Assembly (NCBI RefSeq): GCF_000478585.1
Contig: NZ_ARWI01000001.1
Location: 930,001 to 994,000 of the forward strand
Reading direction: 5' to 3'
DNA length: 64,000 bases
Source of the DNA: Thiomicrorhabdus sp. Kp2
GTDB lineage: Bacteria; Pseudomonadota; Gammaproteobacteria; Thiomicrospirales; Thiomicrospiraceae
In this document: positions 45,015 through 53,893 of the stretch, piece by piece
Numbering within the stretch: position 1 is the stretch's first letter
Layout of the letters: each line of letters starts with the position of its first letter
Program-made: the position numbers and the translations under genes
The notes under the pieces: generated by a model
Told to the model about the DNA's origin: nothing
Databases searched by the model: none
What the model saw: only the letters and a program-made list of their open reading frames with translations

Positions 45015-46628
45015 ATGAAGCTATTTAAAAAACTCGCCCGCATTATCAAAATCAACCGAGTGTTGACACACTACCAAATCGACAAAATGATTTTGACCGA
45101 TACCAAATACGCGTGGCTAATTATTCTTAATAAAATCTTTCCATGGAACTGGCGTACAGGCTCAAATGCTTCACGTGGAGAACGTATTCGCCTATCTTTA
45201 GAAGAGTTAGGCCCTATTTTTATTAAACTTGGCCAAGCCTTATCAACCCGTAAAGATTTACTACCTCACGATATTTCTCTTGAATTAGCCAAACTACAAG
45301 ATGATTGCCCTCCTTTTGATGAAACTCACTCATTGCAACTGATTGAAAAAGGGCTAAAACAATCGGTTGAAGAAGCGTTTGCGACATTCAATCCGGTGCC
45401 AATGGCGTCTGCTTCTATTGCCCAAGTACATGAAGCCACTTTGCACTCAGGCACAGAAGTGGTGGTTAAAGTCGTTCGTCCAGACATCAAACCGGTGATT
45501 GAACAAGATGTGGCGATTATGTTTAGCTTAGCTAAGCTTTTAGAAGCCGCCGTTAAAATTGCACGCCGCCTACACCCTGTTGAAGTGGTGGCTGAGTTTG
45601 AAAAAACCATTTTAGACGAACTCGATATGATTCGTGAGGCGGCGAATGCTGGCCAATTAAAGCGTAACTTTGAAGGTTCAGAACTTTTATATGTACCTGA
45701 AGTCTATTGGTCACACACCTCTGAAAGCGTGATGACCATGGAGCGCATTCGTGGGATTCGTATTAGTGAAACCGAAAAGCTGATTGAAGCTGGCATCGAT
45801 TTAACTGACTTAAGCGCCAAGGGTGTGATTATCTTCTTTACCCAGGTATTCAAACACAACTTCTTCCACGCGGACATGCACCCTGGAAATATCTTTGTTT
45901 TACCAGACGGACGTTATGCCGCGATTGATTTTGGGATTATGGGCACCCTAACCCCTGAAGATCAACGTTATTTGGCCGAGAACTTTTTAGCCTTCTTTAA
46001 CCGCGATTATTTACGTGTTTCTGAACTGCATATTGAATCGGAATGGGTGCCAAGAGACACCCGTGTAAATGAATTAGAATCTGCCATTCGTTCAGTATGC
46101 GAACCTATTTGGGATCGCCCGCTTAAAGAGATCTCTTTTGGTTTAGTGTTAATGCGTCTGTTTCAAACAGCGCGTCGCTTTGGCATGGAAGTACAACCTC
46201 AACTGGTATTACTGCAAAAAACCTTACTAAATATTGAAGGTTTAGGCCGCCAGCTAGATGATGAGTTAGACCTTTGGGATACCGCAAAACCGTTTTTAGA
46301 AGATTGGATGCAAGAACGTGTAGGACCAAAAGGCTTAGCCAAAAAAATCAAAAGTAATTTGCCATTCTGGATGGAACAAGCCCCAGAGATACCAGGCCTG
46401 GTATATAGCACGTTAAATAAGCTATCACATCAAGGGTTGAGTATTCAATCACAGCAGATTGCCAAAATTGAGGCACAACTACAACAACAAAATCGCCAAC
46501 AGCGTCAAAGAGCCATTGGTTTTGTATTGATTTTATTTGGTCTGTTACTCCCCATTGAATCTAGCTATCAGGATTGGATTCAACTTGGTTTACTGATTAC
46601 GGGTGGATTGTTTTTAATCAAAAAATAA
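45015..46628 (+). CDS. ubiB: Ubiquinone biosynthesis protein UbiB (atypical kinase)
   Basis: ADCK/UbiB atypical kinase-like ATPase required for ubiquinone synthesis. The 537 residues show GPIFIKLGQALSTRKDLLP (KxGQ motif), ASIAQVHEATLHSG, VVVKVVRPDIKP, FHADMHPGNIFVLPDG and AIDFGIMGTL (DFG). The C-terminus ends in a hydrophobic pair of segments (IGFVLILFGLLLPIE; IQLGLLITGGLFLIKK). A CCAGGCCTGG copy is at 46392-46401. Confidence 0.96.
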   Translation: MKLFKKLARIIKINRVLTHYQIDKMILTDTKYAWLIILNKIFPWNWRTGSNASRGERIRLSLEELGPIFIKLGQALSTRKDLLPHDISLELAKLQDDCPPFDETHSLQLIEKGLKQSVEEAFATFNPVPMASASIAQVHEATLHSGTEVVVKVVRPDIKPVIEQDVAIMFSLAKLLEAAVKIARRLHPVEVVAEFEKTILDELDMIREAANAGQLKRNFEGSELLYVPEVYWSHTSESVMTMERIRGIRISETEKLIEAGIDLTDLSAKGVIIFFTQVFKHNFFHADMHPGNIFVLPDGRYAAIDFGIMGTLTPEDQRYLAENFLAFFNRDYLRVSELHIESEWVPRDTRVNELESAIRSVCEPIWDRPLKEISFGLVLMRLFQTARRFGMEVQPQLVLLQKTLLNIEGLGRQLDDELDLWDTAKPFLEDWMQERVGPKGLAKKIKSNLPFWMEQAPEIPGLVYSTLNKLSHQGLSIQSQQIAKIEAQLQQQNRQQRQRAIGFVLILFGLLLPIESSYQDWIQLGLLITGGLFLIKK

Positions 46629-46663
46629 TCCACTATTTTGCCGTTGTACGCAGAGGAATGTTC

Positions 46664-47305
46664 ATGAAAAAACTGTTATTCATCATTACTGTCTTGAGCC
46701 TATTAACCGCATGCGCTAGCTCTTACCCGCTTGGCATGAGTGAAGAACAATGGAAATCTATCACCCCAGAAGAACGCCAAGCCCTGTTATTAAAACAACA
46801 GCAGTATGAAGAAGAGCAAAGAGCGATTCGCATGAAAACGGCAGCTGAAGAACGCAAGCTGCAACTCCAACAAGAGATGGTTGAAAGAGAGCGTTTAGAT
46901 CGTCTCTACAGCGACCCAACAAATGGTAATGTTATGATGATTAACATCCTCGGTGGAAGCTATTCTTACGGCAAAACGGTCAAAAGAGTACTTGAAGACA
47001 GTTATGAAATTGCCCGTGGTGAAACCAAAAAAATCGAATTGGCTCTTGAAGACCCCAAAAAACATTACAATTCAACAGAAACCATCTATTTGCAGTACAG
47101 CATGAACGGCAATGCAATCTACCTTTTTCTGGATAACCCAAACTATAACTCTAGCAAACGTATCGCACTATTACGTGACGGAAACTGGAGCTGTGGAAGC
47201 AACTATGAAAAAAACCTACATGGCTCTTATGAGCGTTTAAAAAACATGACTTTTTTTGTAAAAGAGATGGGAAGCAGTTGTAATCTAAGAAGACGTCACT
47301 ATTAA
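46664..47305 (+). CDS. Putative lipoprotein
   Basis: 213 residues from ATG 46664 (AGAGGA six bases upstream; a longer frame from 46574 overlaps ubiB and is unlikely). The signal MKKLLFIITVLSLLTAC has lipobox LTAC with Cys17. A Gln/Glu-rich helical stretch follows (about 40-85), then a C-terminal domain (VMMINILGGSYSYG... to CNLRRRHY) with two cysteines. No family recognised. Confidence 0.72.
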   Translation: MKKLLFIITVLSLLTACASSYPLGMSEEQWKSITPEERQALLLKQQQYEEEQRAIRMKTAAEERKLQLQQEMVERERLDRLYSDPTNGNVMMINILGGSYSYGKTVKRVLEDSYEIARGETKKIELALEDPKKHYNSTETIYLQYSMNGNAIYLFLDNPNYNSSKRIALLRDGNWSCGSNYEKNLHGSYERLKNMTFFVKEMGSSCNLRRRHY

Positions 47306-47340
47306 TACCCTAAGCAATTACTCAAACAAGGAAATAAGGC

Positions 47341-47871
47341 ATGCGCACTAAAATCTTAGGCTTAAGTTTAACTTTAGCTTTATTACTGCCTGTATCAAAT
47401 AGCCAAGCTGGCGAAATTTTACCGCTTGCTGTTGATTTGCAAAAAACCGCTAAAACCGCTGAAAAACACAATATCCCTGTTGTGGTTTTCTTTACCGCAA
47501 CCTGGTGTAACTACTGTAAAAAGCTTGAAGAGAATATTCTTCATCCTCTGCTAGAAACCACCAATATTGAAAACTACGCCGAGTTTAGACAAATCATTAT
47601 GGACAAAGCGCATTGGCAAATGAAAGATTTTTCAGGTAACGATATAGAGATGAAAACCTTTGCCCCATCGCAAAAGGTCATTGTTGCACCAACAACCTAC
47701 GTATACAACTCACAAGGCGAGCTGATTGCCGAACCTATTCTTGGCTTAACTTTAGAAGAGTTTTACCCAGGTAACTTAGAAAAAGCCATTAACCAAGGTC
47801 TTAAAGCCCTTGGTAATGAAAAACGTTTGGACATCTACAAAATGGTTGAAGAAAGTAAAATTAAATATTAA
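47341..47871 (+). CDS. Periplasmic thioredoxin-like protein
   Basis: 176 residues with signal peptide (MRTKILGLSLTLALLLPVSN, cleavage near SQA/GE) and a thioredoxin fold: VVVFFTATWCNYCKKLEENI with Cys56-Asn-Tyr-Cys59, and a cis-Pro type loop VIVAPTTYVYNSQGELI. Expected to act in periplasmic thiol redox, perhaps like SoxW or DsbE relatives; the partner is unknown. Its own terminator follows at 47896. Confidence 0.84.
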   Translation: MRTKILGLSLTLALLLPVSNSQAGEILPLAVDLQKTAKTAEKHNIPVVVFFTATWCNYCKKLEENILHPLLETTNIENYAEFRQIIMDKAHWQMKDFSGNDIEMKTFAPSQKVIVAPTTYVYNSQGELIAEPILGLTLEEFYPGNLEKAINQGLKALGNEKRLDIYKMVEESKIKY

Positions 47872-47895
47872 CCAACACTTTTGTTCTAAGTAAAC

Positions 47896-47917
47896 AGGCC
47901 TCAATTGAGGCCTTTTT
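47896..47917 (+). terminator. Rho-independent terminator after the thioredoxin-like gene
   Basis: AGGCCTCAATTGAGGCCT perfect hairpin followed by TTTTT. It also faces the end of the minus-strand gene at 47931. Confidence 0.88.
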
Positions 47918-47930
47918 ATTAATGCCGTTT

Positions 47931-48494
47931 TTAACGGGGTTCACTTAATAAGGGTAACGCTAAAATCACATCTTTATCTCTATCCAGGGCTTGAATCAAT
48001 AAATCGTAAGAATCGGTTGGCTTAACATCTACAATCATTGACTGCGGATTAGGTAATGGACTTAACGCTTTAAATTGGTAACGATTAATTACCTTTTTTA
48101 AATCATTTTTACGATAGGTTTTAATAATAAAAGTACCCGTAATAACGGCATTATGCCCAGTCTGTTTATTTAATAAAACAGGCATAAACTCTATAAACAG
48201 TTCACTTGAGGGCAAACCCTTTTTAAAAGGTGCGCACGTCTCTTTAGTAAACCAAGAAGTAGCTGTTTGATAAACATACCAAGCACCATGATTCTCTAAT
48301 AAAGATAACTGCCACTCCTTAGGCATTGCGCTAGGCGTTGTCATACTCGCAACACGCATTGATTGCGGCTTATATTCCTGATTACCCGCCATTTGTGCAA
48401 CTAATTGACAAGGTTCTGCATATGACCAGGCCTGGTAACTTTGAAAAGATAAAAAACACACTAAAGCCAATCGCAATCTATTCACAACAATCAT
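47931..48494 (-). CDS. Hypothetical secreted protein
   Basis: 187 residues with an N-terminal signal (RLALVCFLSFQSYQAWS). The mature part has two cysteines (CQLV, ETCAPF) and a beta-rich C-terminal half (AVITGTFIIKTYRKND). No family recognised. A CCAGGCCTGG copy (48426-48435) encodes YQAW within the signal region. Convergent with the thioredoxin-like gene. Confidence 0.65.
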   Translation of the reverse strand: MIVVNRLRLALVCFLSFQSYQAWSYAEPCQLVAQMAGNQEYKPQSMRVASMTTPSAMPKEWQLSLLENHGAWYVYQTATSWFTKETCAPFKKGLPSSELFIEFMPVLLNKQTGHNAVITGTFIIKTYRKNDLKKVINRYQFKALSPLPNPQSMIVDVKPTDSYDLLIQALDRDKDVILALPLLSEPR

Positions 48495-48617
48495 TCCAAA
48501 ATTAAAGAAAATATCATAACAAACCTACAAGCAAACACATGCATATATAAAAAACAGACCTGTTAAATAATCGATTAAAATAAATCTCACTAGTACACAA
48601 CAATTTAGGTGGTAGCT

Positions 48618-49247
48618 ATGTTTGCAATATACAACATTGAAGGTCGACGTTTTAGAGATAACCTTGAGAAATTAAAAAAAGTCCACTCACCTCATAAAAA
48701 TCAACAAGCGGACTTTCACCAAAATATCGCCCAAGATGAAACCGTCATTATTCAAGGCACCGCTACTGAAAAAATCAATTCTCAAGGAATAGACGCCTAC
48801 AGAAAAATGTTACATGCCAATGAAAGAACACAAATCTTTCATGCCTACCAAGTAATGAATCACCCCGTCACAACACTCCCACCAGAAACGCCTATCCAAG
48901 AGGCCTACCACCTCTTTAAGACCCATCAAGTCAATCAAATGCCCGTTAGCACACATCAAATGCAACTTATTGGGCTAGTCACCATTAGAGACCTTTTGGC
49001 CTATATTATCGAAGATGGCGACCAAATCTCATTTGTAAAAAACAAAACCGTACAAGACGCCATGTCATCAGAAGTGATAACGGCTGACCCAATATCAGAC
49101 GTAAGACGAATCGCCAGTGTCATGCTCGACTACGACGTGACCGCCGTACCCATTGTAAACCAACAAGACCACCTAGTCGGCATAGTAACCCGTAGCGACC
49201 TACTCAAAGCGATGCTAAATGATCCACCGCTCAGCCTATGGAGCTAA
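48618..49247 (+). CDS. CBS-domain pair protein
   Basis: 209 residues from ATG 48618 (AGGTGG 5 bases upstream; GTG at 48609 is an alternative). Two CBS repeats: about 75-130 (MNHPVTTLPPETPIQEAYHLF...LIGLVTIRDLLAYI) and 145-205 (AMSSEVITADPISDVRRIAS...VGIVTRSDLLKAML). The N-terminal about 70 residues are unrecognised. CBS pairs bind adenosine nucleotides and usually regulate; the target is unknown. It is followed by the terminator at 49318. Confidence 0.85.
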   Translation: MFAIYNIEGRRFRDNLEKLKKVHSPHKNQQADFHQNIAQDETVIIQGTATEKINSQGIDAYRKMLHANERTQIFHAYQVMNHPVTTLPPETPIQEAYHLFKTHQVNQMPVSTHQMQLIGLVTIRDLLAYIIEDGDQISFVKNKTVQDAMSSEVITADPISDVRRIASVMLDYDVTAVPIVNQQDHLVGIVTRSDLLKAMLNDPPLSLWS

Positions 49248-49285
49248 TAACGCCGAGTTTAAAGTAAAGCAACAACAATAACTAA

Positions 49286-49295
49286 CCAGGCCTGG
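49286..49295. repeat. CCAGGCCTGG palindrome before terminator
   Basis: Core 10-mer in the spacer after the CBS gene. Confidence 0.88.
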
Positions 49296-49317
49296 GTAAA
49301 TTGAATAGACACAAAAA

Positions 49318-49347
49318 AACCCGCTTTCAAATCCATGAAAGCGGGTT
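49318..49347. terminator. Bidirectional terminator between CBS gene and tRNA-Met
   Basis: AACCCGCTTTCA / TGAAAGCGGGTT stem with six-base loop, with A-tract before and T's after. It serves the CBS gene on the plus strand and the tRNA on the minus strand. Confidence 0.88.
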
Positions 49348-49355
49348 TTAAAATA

Positions 49356-49432
49356 TGGTGGCTACACCGGGATTTGAACCTGGGACCCCATCATTATGAG
49401 TGATGTGCTCTAACCAGCTGAGCTATGTAGCC
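49356..49432 (-). tRNA. tRNA-Met (CAT), elongator type
   Basis: Minus strand reads GGCTACATAGCTCAGCTGG..., anticodon loop CTCATAA (anticodon CAT), T-arm GGTTCAAATCC, acceptor closing GTAGCCA with CCA encoded. Closely matches E. coli elongator tRNA-Met, including its anticodon arm. 77 bases including CCA. A CAT-anticodon tRNA-Ile2 is an alternative, but the body fits Met. Confidence 0.93.
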
Positions 49433-50026
49433 AAAATGTGCGCGTATTATAAAACCTAGGGGAAATATGTCAACCTAATCAAGTGACTATTTGACACTTT
49501 TTTTACAGAGTCTCTTGTGTTTTTACCAGGCCTGGTAAATTACGGTCATAAAATAAAAGAGCCTTTAATGTATCAAATCCAATTTTGCGGTTATTGGAAG
49601 CTTGAGGTAACTCAAGAAGAGTAAAAATTTAAATTTAGAGTTTATTGCTTTCTAAGTAGGTGCAAGGCAAGGTAGGAGATGGGAGCTTACGAATTGTAAG
49701 TGAGCATTTCCTTAACGCAGAATAGTGCCTGTTTAGGAAACAATAAAACCAAAGGGCCTTTAATTTATCAAACCCAATTTTGCTGTTATTGGGAGCTTGA
49801 AGTCGCTCAAGACAAGGCAGAAAATTTGAGCTTACAAGTGTAAGTGATGATTTTCTAACGCAGTATTGGCTTACCTCAAGCTTTCAAGAATAGTGAAAAT
49901 TCAAATTTAAAATTTATTACTTTCTAAGCCGGTGCTAGGCAAGGTAGAAAATGTGAGCTTACAATTGTAAGTGATCATTTTCTTAACGCAGAATAGTGCC
50001 TGCTTAGGAAGTAATAAAACTAAATT
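49433..50026. repeat. Gene-free spacer with three TAC/GTA-centred palindromes
   Basis: After the ACCAGGCCTGGT copy (49525-49536) come three related imperfect palindromes centred on CTTACGAATTGTAAG (about 49688-49702), CTTACAAGTGTAAG (about 49830-49843) and CTTACAATTGTAAG (about 49957-49970). Each carries AGGCAAGG or CAAGGCAG on the left and AACGCAG on the right. Outer arms pair too (ATTGCTTTCTAA with TTTAGGAAACAAT; ATTACTTTCTAA with TTAGGAAGTAAT). No gene. The last abuts the ychF stop. Confidence 0.83.
49525..49536. repeat. CCAGGCCTGG palindrome near tRNA-Met
   Basis: Exact ACCAGGCCTGGT with extended symmetry (TTTACCAGGCCTGGTAAA). Confidence 0.9.
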
Positions 50027-51118
50027 TTAGACGTTGAAGCGGAAATGCATGACATCCCCGTCTTGCACAATATATTCTTTACCTTCTAAACGCTGTTTAC
50101 CTGCGGCTTTTGCCCCTGCATCACCTTTGTTATCAACAAAGTCTTGATAGGCTGTAACTTCGGCACGGATAAACCCTTTTTCGAAGTCGGTATGAATGAC
50201 ACCTGCGGCTTGTGGAGCGGTTGCGCCCTTTTTCACTGTCCAGGCACGAACTTCTTTTACACCCGCTGTGAAGTAAGTTTGTAATCCTAAAAGCTCATAA
50301 CCCGCACGAATAACACGATTTAGACCTGGTTCATCTTGCCCCATTTCTTCTAAAAAATCCGCTTTGTCTTCGTCGTCTAACTGGGCAATTTCTTCTTCTA
50401 ATGAGGCACAAATCGCGACCACAATTGCATTTTGTTCATCAGCCAAAGTTTTTACAGAATCGAGTAGAGGGTTGTTTTCAAAACCATCTTCATTGACATT
50501 GGCGATGTACATCATTGGCTTAACGGTTAGTAGGTGTAAATCTCTTAATTCTTTAAGTTCATCATCCGATAAACCCATTAAGCGAACCAATTTGCCTTCT
50601 TCTAGCTCTTTTAAGACTTTTTGTAGAATGACCATTCGAGCCGTCGCTTCTTTGTCACCACTTTTGGCAATACGCTGTACTTTTTGAATCGCTTTTTCAA
50701 TCGATTCCATATCGGCAAAAATCAGTTCCATATTGATGATTTCAATATCAGAAATTGGGTCAACCTTCCCTGCAACGTGAACGATATCGTCATTTTCAAA
50801 ACAACGAACAACTTGCACAATTGCATCTGTTTCACGGATATTTGCTAAGAACTTGTTACCAAGCCCCTCACCTTTAGAAGCCCCTTCTACCAGGCCTGCA
50901 ATATCCATAAAATCAACGGTTGCTGAAAGTGTTCTTTCAGGATTAACAATGGCGGCTAGCGCGGCTTCACGTTCATCTGGAACGGGAACAACACCAACGT
51001 TTGGCTCTATAGTACAAAACGGATAGTTTGCTGATTCAATACCTGCATTAGTTAATGCATTAAATAGAGTAGATTTACCAACGTTGGGTAAGCCTACGAT
51101 ACCGCATTTAATTGCCAT
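50027..51118 (-). CDS. ychF: Ribosome-associated GTPase/ATPase YchF
   Basis: Obg-like P-loop NTPase that prefers ATP and binds ribosomes. The 363 residues begin [22 protein letters not shown] (G1), include [22 protein letters not shown] (G3 region), and end in the TGS domain with [14 protein letters not shown] and [18 protein letters not shown]. Follows pth after 63 bases. A partial palindrome variant (ACCAGGCCTGC) is at 50889-50899. Confidence 0.97.
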   Translation of the reverse strand: MAIKCGIVGLPNVGKSTLFNALTNAGIESANYPFCTIEPNVGVVPVPDEREAALAAIVNPERTLSATVDFMDIAGLVEGASKGEGLGNKFLANIRETDAIVQVVRCFENDDIVHVAGKVDPISDIEIINMELIFADMESIEKAIQKVQRIAKSGDKEATARMVILQKVLKELEEGKLVRLMGLSDDELKELRDLHLLTVKPMMYIANVNEDGFENNPLLDSVKTLADEQNAIVVAICASLEEEIAQLDDEDKADFLEEMGQDEPGLNRVIRAGYELLGLQTYFTAGVKEVRAWTVKKGATAPQAAGVIHTDFEKGFIRAEVTAYQDFVDNKGDAGAKAAGKQRLEGKEYIVQDGDVMHFRFNV

Positions 51119-51181
51119 GCTGTGTCTCCTGAAAACGGAATAATTAGTAATAAATTTTTATTTAGAAACGGTTTGATAACA

Positions 51182-51757
51182 TTATGGTTTTGTATGCAAT
51201 TCTTGCATCGCTTTAGCAAGATCACCTTTCACTAGATCAGGTACAACACGAGTGGCTTCATAACTGGCGTCATCAATCAGTTGTCGATCGGTCTTAGATG
51301 GATTTTTAAGCACATAATCCACCACTAGGTCTTTATGACCTGGATGACCGACACCTAATCGTAAACGCATAAACTCTTTGCCCATTGCAGCAATGGTATC
51401 GCGCAGCCCATTGTGCCCACCATGGCCACCGCCGACTTTGAGTTTTGCTGTACCTGTTGGTAAATCAAGTTCATCATGGGCTACAAGAATGGATTCGACT
51501 GGAATTTTATAAAACTTTGCCAGCGCTTGAATAGACTGACCACTTCGGTTCATAAAGGTGGTTGGTTTAAGTAACCAAAAGTCTAATCCGTTTGATTGAA
51601 CCCGTGCCGCTAATCCAAGAAACTTGGTTTCTGGACGAAACTCTACACCGTATTGTCTAGCAACTTCGTCCACAAACCAAAAACCGGCGTTATGTCGGGT
51701 CTGCTCATATTTATCGCCTGGATTTCCCAGACCAACAATTAATTGAACAGATGACAT
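51182..51757 (-). CDS. pth: Peptidyl-tRNA hydrolase
   Basis: Recycles peptidyl-tRNA released from ribosomes. The 191 residues contain LIVGLGNPGDKYEQTRHNAGF with the catalytic His, LLKPTTFMNRSGQSI, and HDELDLPTGTAKLKVGGGHGGHNGL. Lies between rplY and ychF as in many proteobacteria. A stem TTTGGCTTAGCAAGCCAAA (51795-51813) in the gap to rplY lacks a T-tract. Confidence 0.97.
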   Translation of the reverse strand: MSSVQLIVGLGNPGDKYEQTRHNAGFWFVDEVARQYGVEFRPETKFLGLAARVQSNGLDFWLLKPTTFMNRSGQSIQALAKFYKIPVESILVAHDELDLPTGTAKLKVGGGHGGHNGLRDTIAAMGKEFMRLRLGVGHPGHKDLVVDYVLKNPSKTDRQLIDDASYEATRVVPDLVKGDLAKAMQELHTKP

Positions 51758-51831
51758 AACGCCGGCTCTCTTTTACAGTATTGAATAACGCGTATTTGGC
51801 TTAGCAAGCCAAACCAAATAGTTATTAAGCT

Positions 51832-52416
51832 TTACTTACGCTTAGGTGCACCAATGTTTACAACCGCTTGGTCATAATCTGCATTACCGTGAGATAAGGC
51901 AGTTAAGATAACACCTTCTGGCATAACTAACTGAGAAAGACGCATACTTGTACCAGCATTCATTGCTGAAACATCTACGTCAATCTTAGTAGGTAGGTCT
52001 TTAGCTAAACAGCTAACTTCAACCGTTGCTTGTAAGAAAGACATTAGACCACCCAATTTAACACCTGGTGACTTAGCTTGACCAACAAAGTTCAATGGAA
52101 CTTTCTTAGTTAGTTTGTTGTTAGCACCTGCACGTTGTAAATCGATGTGTGATACTTCACCTGTAGAAGGATGACGCTGAATGTCTTTAACAACACAAGA
52201 CTCAGATTCACCACCAGTAACATCTACTGTTAATACAGAGTTAAAGTTATCGTTGTTTTGGAAAGCCTTCTTAATGAAGTTTCCTGAAAATGATACAGAT
52301 ACTGCATCTTTACCAGCACCATAGATAATTGCTGGTACTTTACCCGTATTACGAAGGCGGCGGCTCGCACCTTTCCCTTCTTCTGTACGGATTTCTGCTG
52401 TCCAATTTTGGCTCAT
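51832..52416 (-). CDS. rplY: 50S ribosomal protein L25 (CTC-type long form)
   Basis: Binds 5S rRNA. At 194 residues it is the long form with the C-terminal TL5/CTC beta domain (PLNFVGQAKSPGVKLGGLMSF) after the L25 core (GKGASRRLRNTGKVPAIIYG). Located between prs and pth in the conserved block. Confidence 0.96.
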   Translation of the reverse strand: MSQNWTAEIRTEEGKGASRRLRNTGKVPAIIYGAGKDAVSVSFSGNFIKKAFQNNDNFNSVLTVDVTGGESESCVVKDIQRHPSTGEVSHIDLQRAGANNKLTKKVPLNFVGQAKSPGVKLGGLMSFLQATVEVSCLAKDLPTKIDVDVSAMNAGTSMRLSQLVMPEGVILTALSHGNADYDQAVVNIGAPKRK

Positions 52417-52663
52417 TTGATTTCTCCAAATATCGTAGTTTTTGTAACACTTTTAATATGGTCGGCTGTCAAAGCCTAAAAACTACTAAATTAAAACATC
52501 TCATGTCCGCGACCAAACATGAGGGAAGCGAGCATTATACTTAAAACTCAATAATTTACCACTCTTTTTCTGCATTTTTATATTGTCTTTTCAGGCAGAA
52601 ACAAATGAGAAATCCAGTTAATTAGGGCGGCTTTATACAGGAGTAAACCCCATAAACTAAAAA

Positions 52664-52686
52664 AGCACTCTTAAAGAGTGCTTTTT
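52664..52686. terminator. Terminator after prs
   Basis: AGCACTCTT A AAGAGTGCT hairpin with A-tract and T-tract on both sides, placed between the prs stop and the rplY promoter region. Confidence 0.87.
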
Positions 52687-52706
52687 ATAAACGTAGCAGC
52701 TTAAAG

Positions 52707-53663
52707 TTAATGCTTCATTAAGGCCGTCACTGACTCTTCTAAGTTTACGCGACGTATTGTTTCACCCAGCATCTTTGAAATAGATACACGACGAATTTTT
52801 GAACAAGATTTAGCTTCAGCACTTTCAGGAATTGAATCGGTTACAACCACTTCTTTTAAGACTGAACCTTCAATATTTTCAACGGCAGGCCCTGACAATA
52901 CAGCGTGAACAACATAAGCTGAAACACTTTTAGCACCACGCTCCATTAAAGCAGCAGCCGCTTTACATAATGTGCCCGCTGTATCCACCATATCATCGAC
53001 AATGATACAATCATGGCCTTCAATATCACCAATAATATTCATCACTTGAGCCACATTGGCTTTAGGACGACGTTTATCGATAATGGCCATATCGGCATTA
53101 ATGGCTTTTGCAACGGCTCTTGCTCGAACCACTCCACCCATATCAGGTGAAACAATCGTGACATTATCCAGATTGTAATTCTGTTGCATATCCTCTACCA
53201 AAAGAGGAGAACCGTAGATATTATCTACAGGAACGTTAAAGAAACCTTGAATCTGATCCGAGTGTAAATCAACCGTGACTACACGATCTGCCCCTGCTGC
53301 GGTAATCATATCGGCCGCTAAACGTGCCGTAATAGGTACACGAGCTGAATAAGGACGACGATCTTGACGTGCAAAACCGTAATAAGGAATAACAGCGGTG
53401 ATACGAGCGGCTGAAGCACGTTTAAGTGCATCAATCATCACAAGCATTTCCATCAGATTTACGGCTGGTTCAGGGGTACAGGTTGGTTGCAGAACATAGA
53501 CATCTTGTCCACGAACGGATTCTTTAATCTCGACCATGATTTCACCATCACTAAAACGACCTACGTCGGCTTTACCTAATGGGATATCTAAATATTGTGA
53601 GATTTTTTCAGCGAGACTGACGTTTGCGTTACCCGCAAAGATCATGACATTTTTGTTAGCCAT
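52707..53663 (-). CDS. prs: Ribose-phosphate pyrophosphokinase
   Basis: Makes PRPP for nucleotide, His and Trp synthesis. The 318 residues show [57 protein letters not shown] and [18 protein letters not shown] (PRPP-binding). Preceded by tRNA-Gln, as in many gammaproteobacteria. Confidence 0.97.
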   Translation of the reverse strand: MANKNVMIFAGNANVSLAEKISQYLDIPLGKADVGRFSDGEIMVEIKESVRGQDVYVLQPTCTPEPAVNLMEMLVMIDALKRASAARITAVIPYYGFARQDRRPYSARVPITARLAADMITAAGADRVVTVDLHSDQIQGFFNVPVDNIYGSPLLVEDMQQNYNLDNVTIVSPDMGGVVRARAVAKAINADMAIIDKRRPKANVAQVMNIIGDIEGHDCIIVDDMVDTAGTLCKAAAALMERGAKSVSAYVVHAVLSGPAVENIEGSVLKEVVVTDSIPESAEAKSCSKIRRVSISKMLGETIRRVNLEESVTALMKH

Positions 53664-53714
53664 TTAAGGCGCTCCTGTTCGAGGAAAAAATGACTTGGGA
53701 ATTCGGTAGGATAT

Positions 53715-53789
53715 TGGCAGGGCTGGCAGGATTCGAACCTGCGGTACACTGGATCAAAACCAGATGCCTTACCGCTTGGCTACAGCCCT
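53715..53789 (-). tRNA. tRNA-Gln (TTG)
   Basis: Minus strand AGGGCTGTAGCCAAGCGG..., anticodon loop TTTTGAT (anticodon TTG), T-arm GGTTCGAATCC, acceptor CAGCCCT, discriminator G and encoded CCA; 75 bases. Position just upstream of prs matches the conserved arrangement. Confidence 0.94.
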
Positions 53790-53893
53790 TTAATATCGTT
53801 GTCGTTAAAGACAGGTGCGTATTATCCATTTATTTCTATTAAGTTCAAGTCTAAATTTTAAACTTTATGAAAAAAAACTTACAACCCACAACC

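Noticed and set aside
46574-46663. Longer start for the lipoprotein at 46664
   Set aside because: It would overlap ubiB and bury the lipoprotein signal.
51795-51813. Stem between rplY and pth as a terminator
   Set aside because: Good stem but no T-tract on the minus strand; more likely a structured intercistronic spacer.
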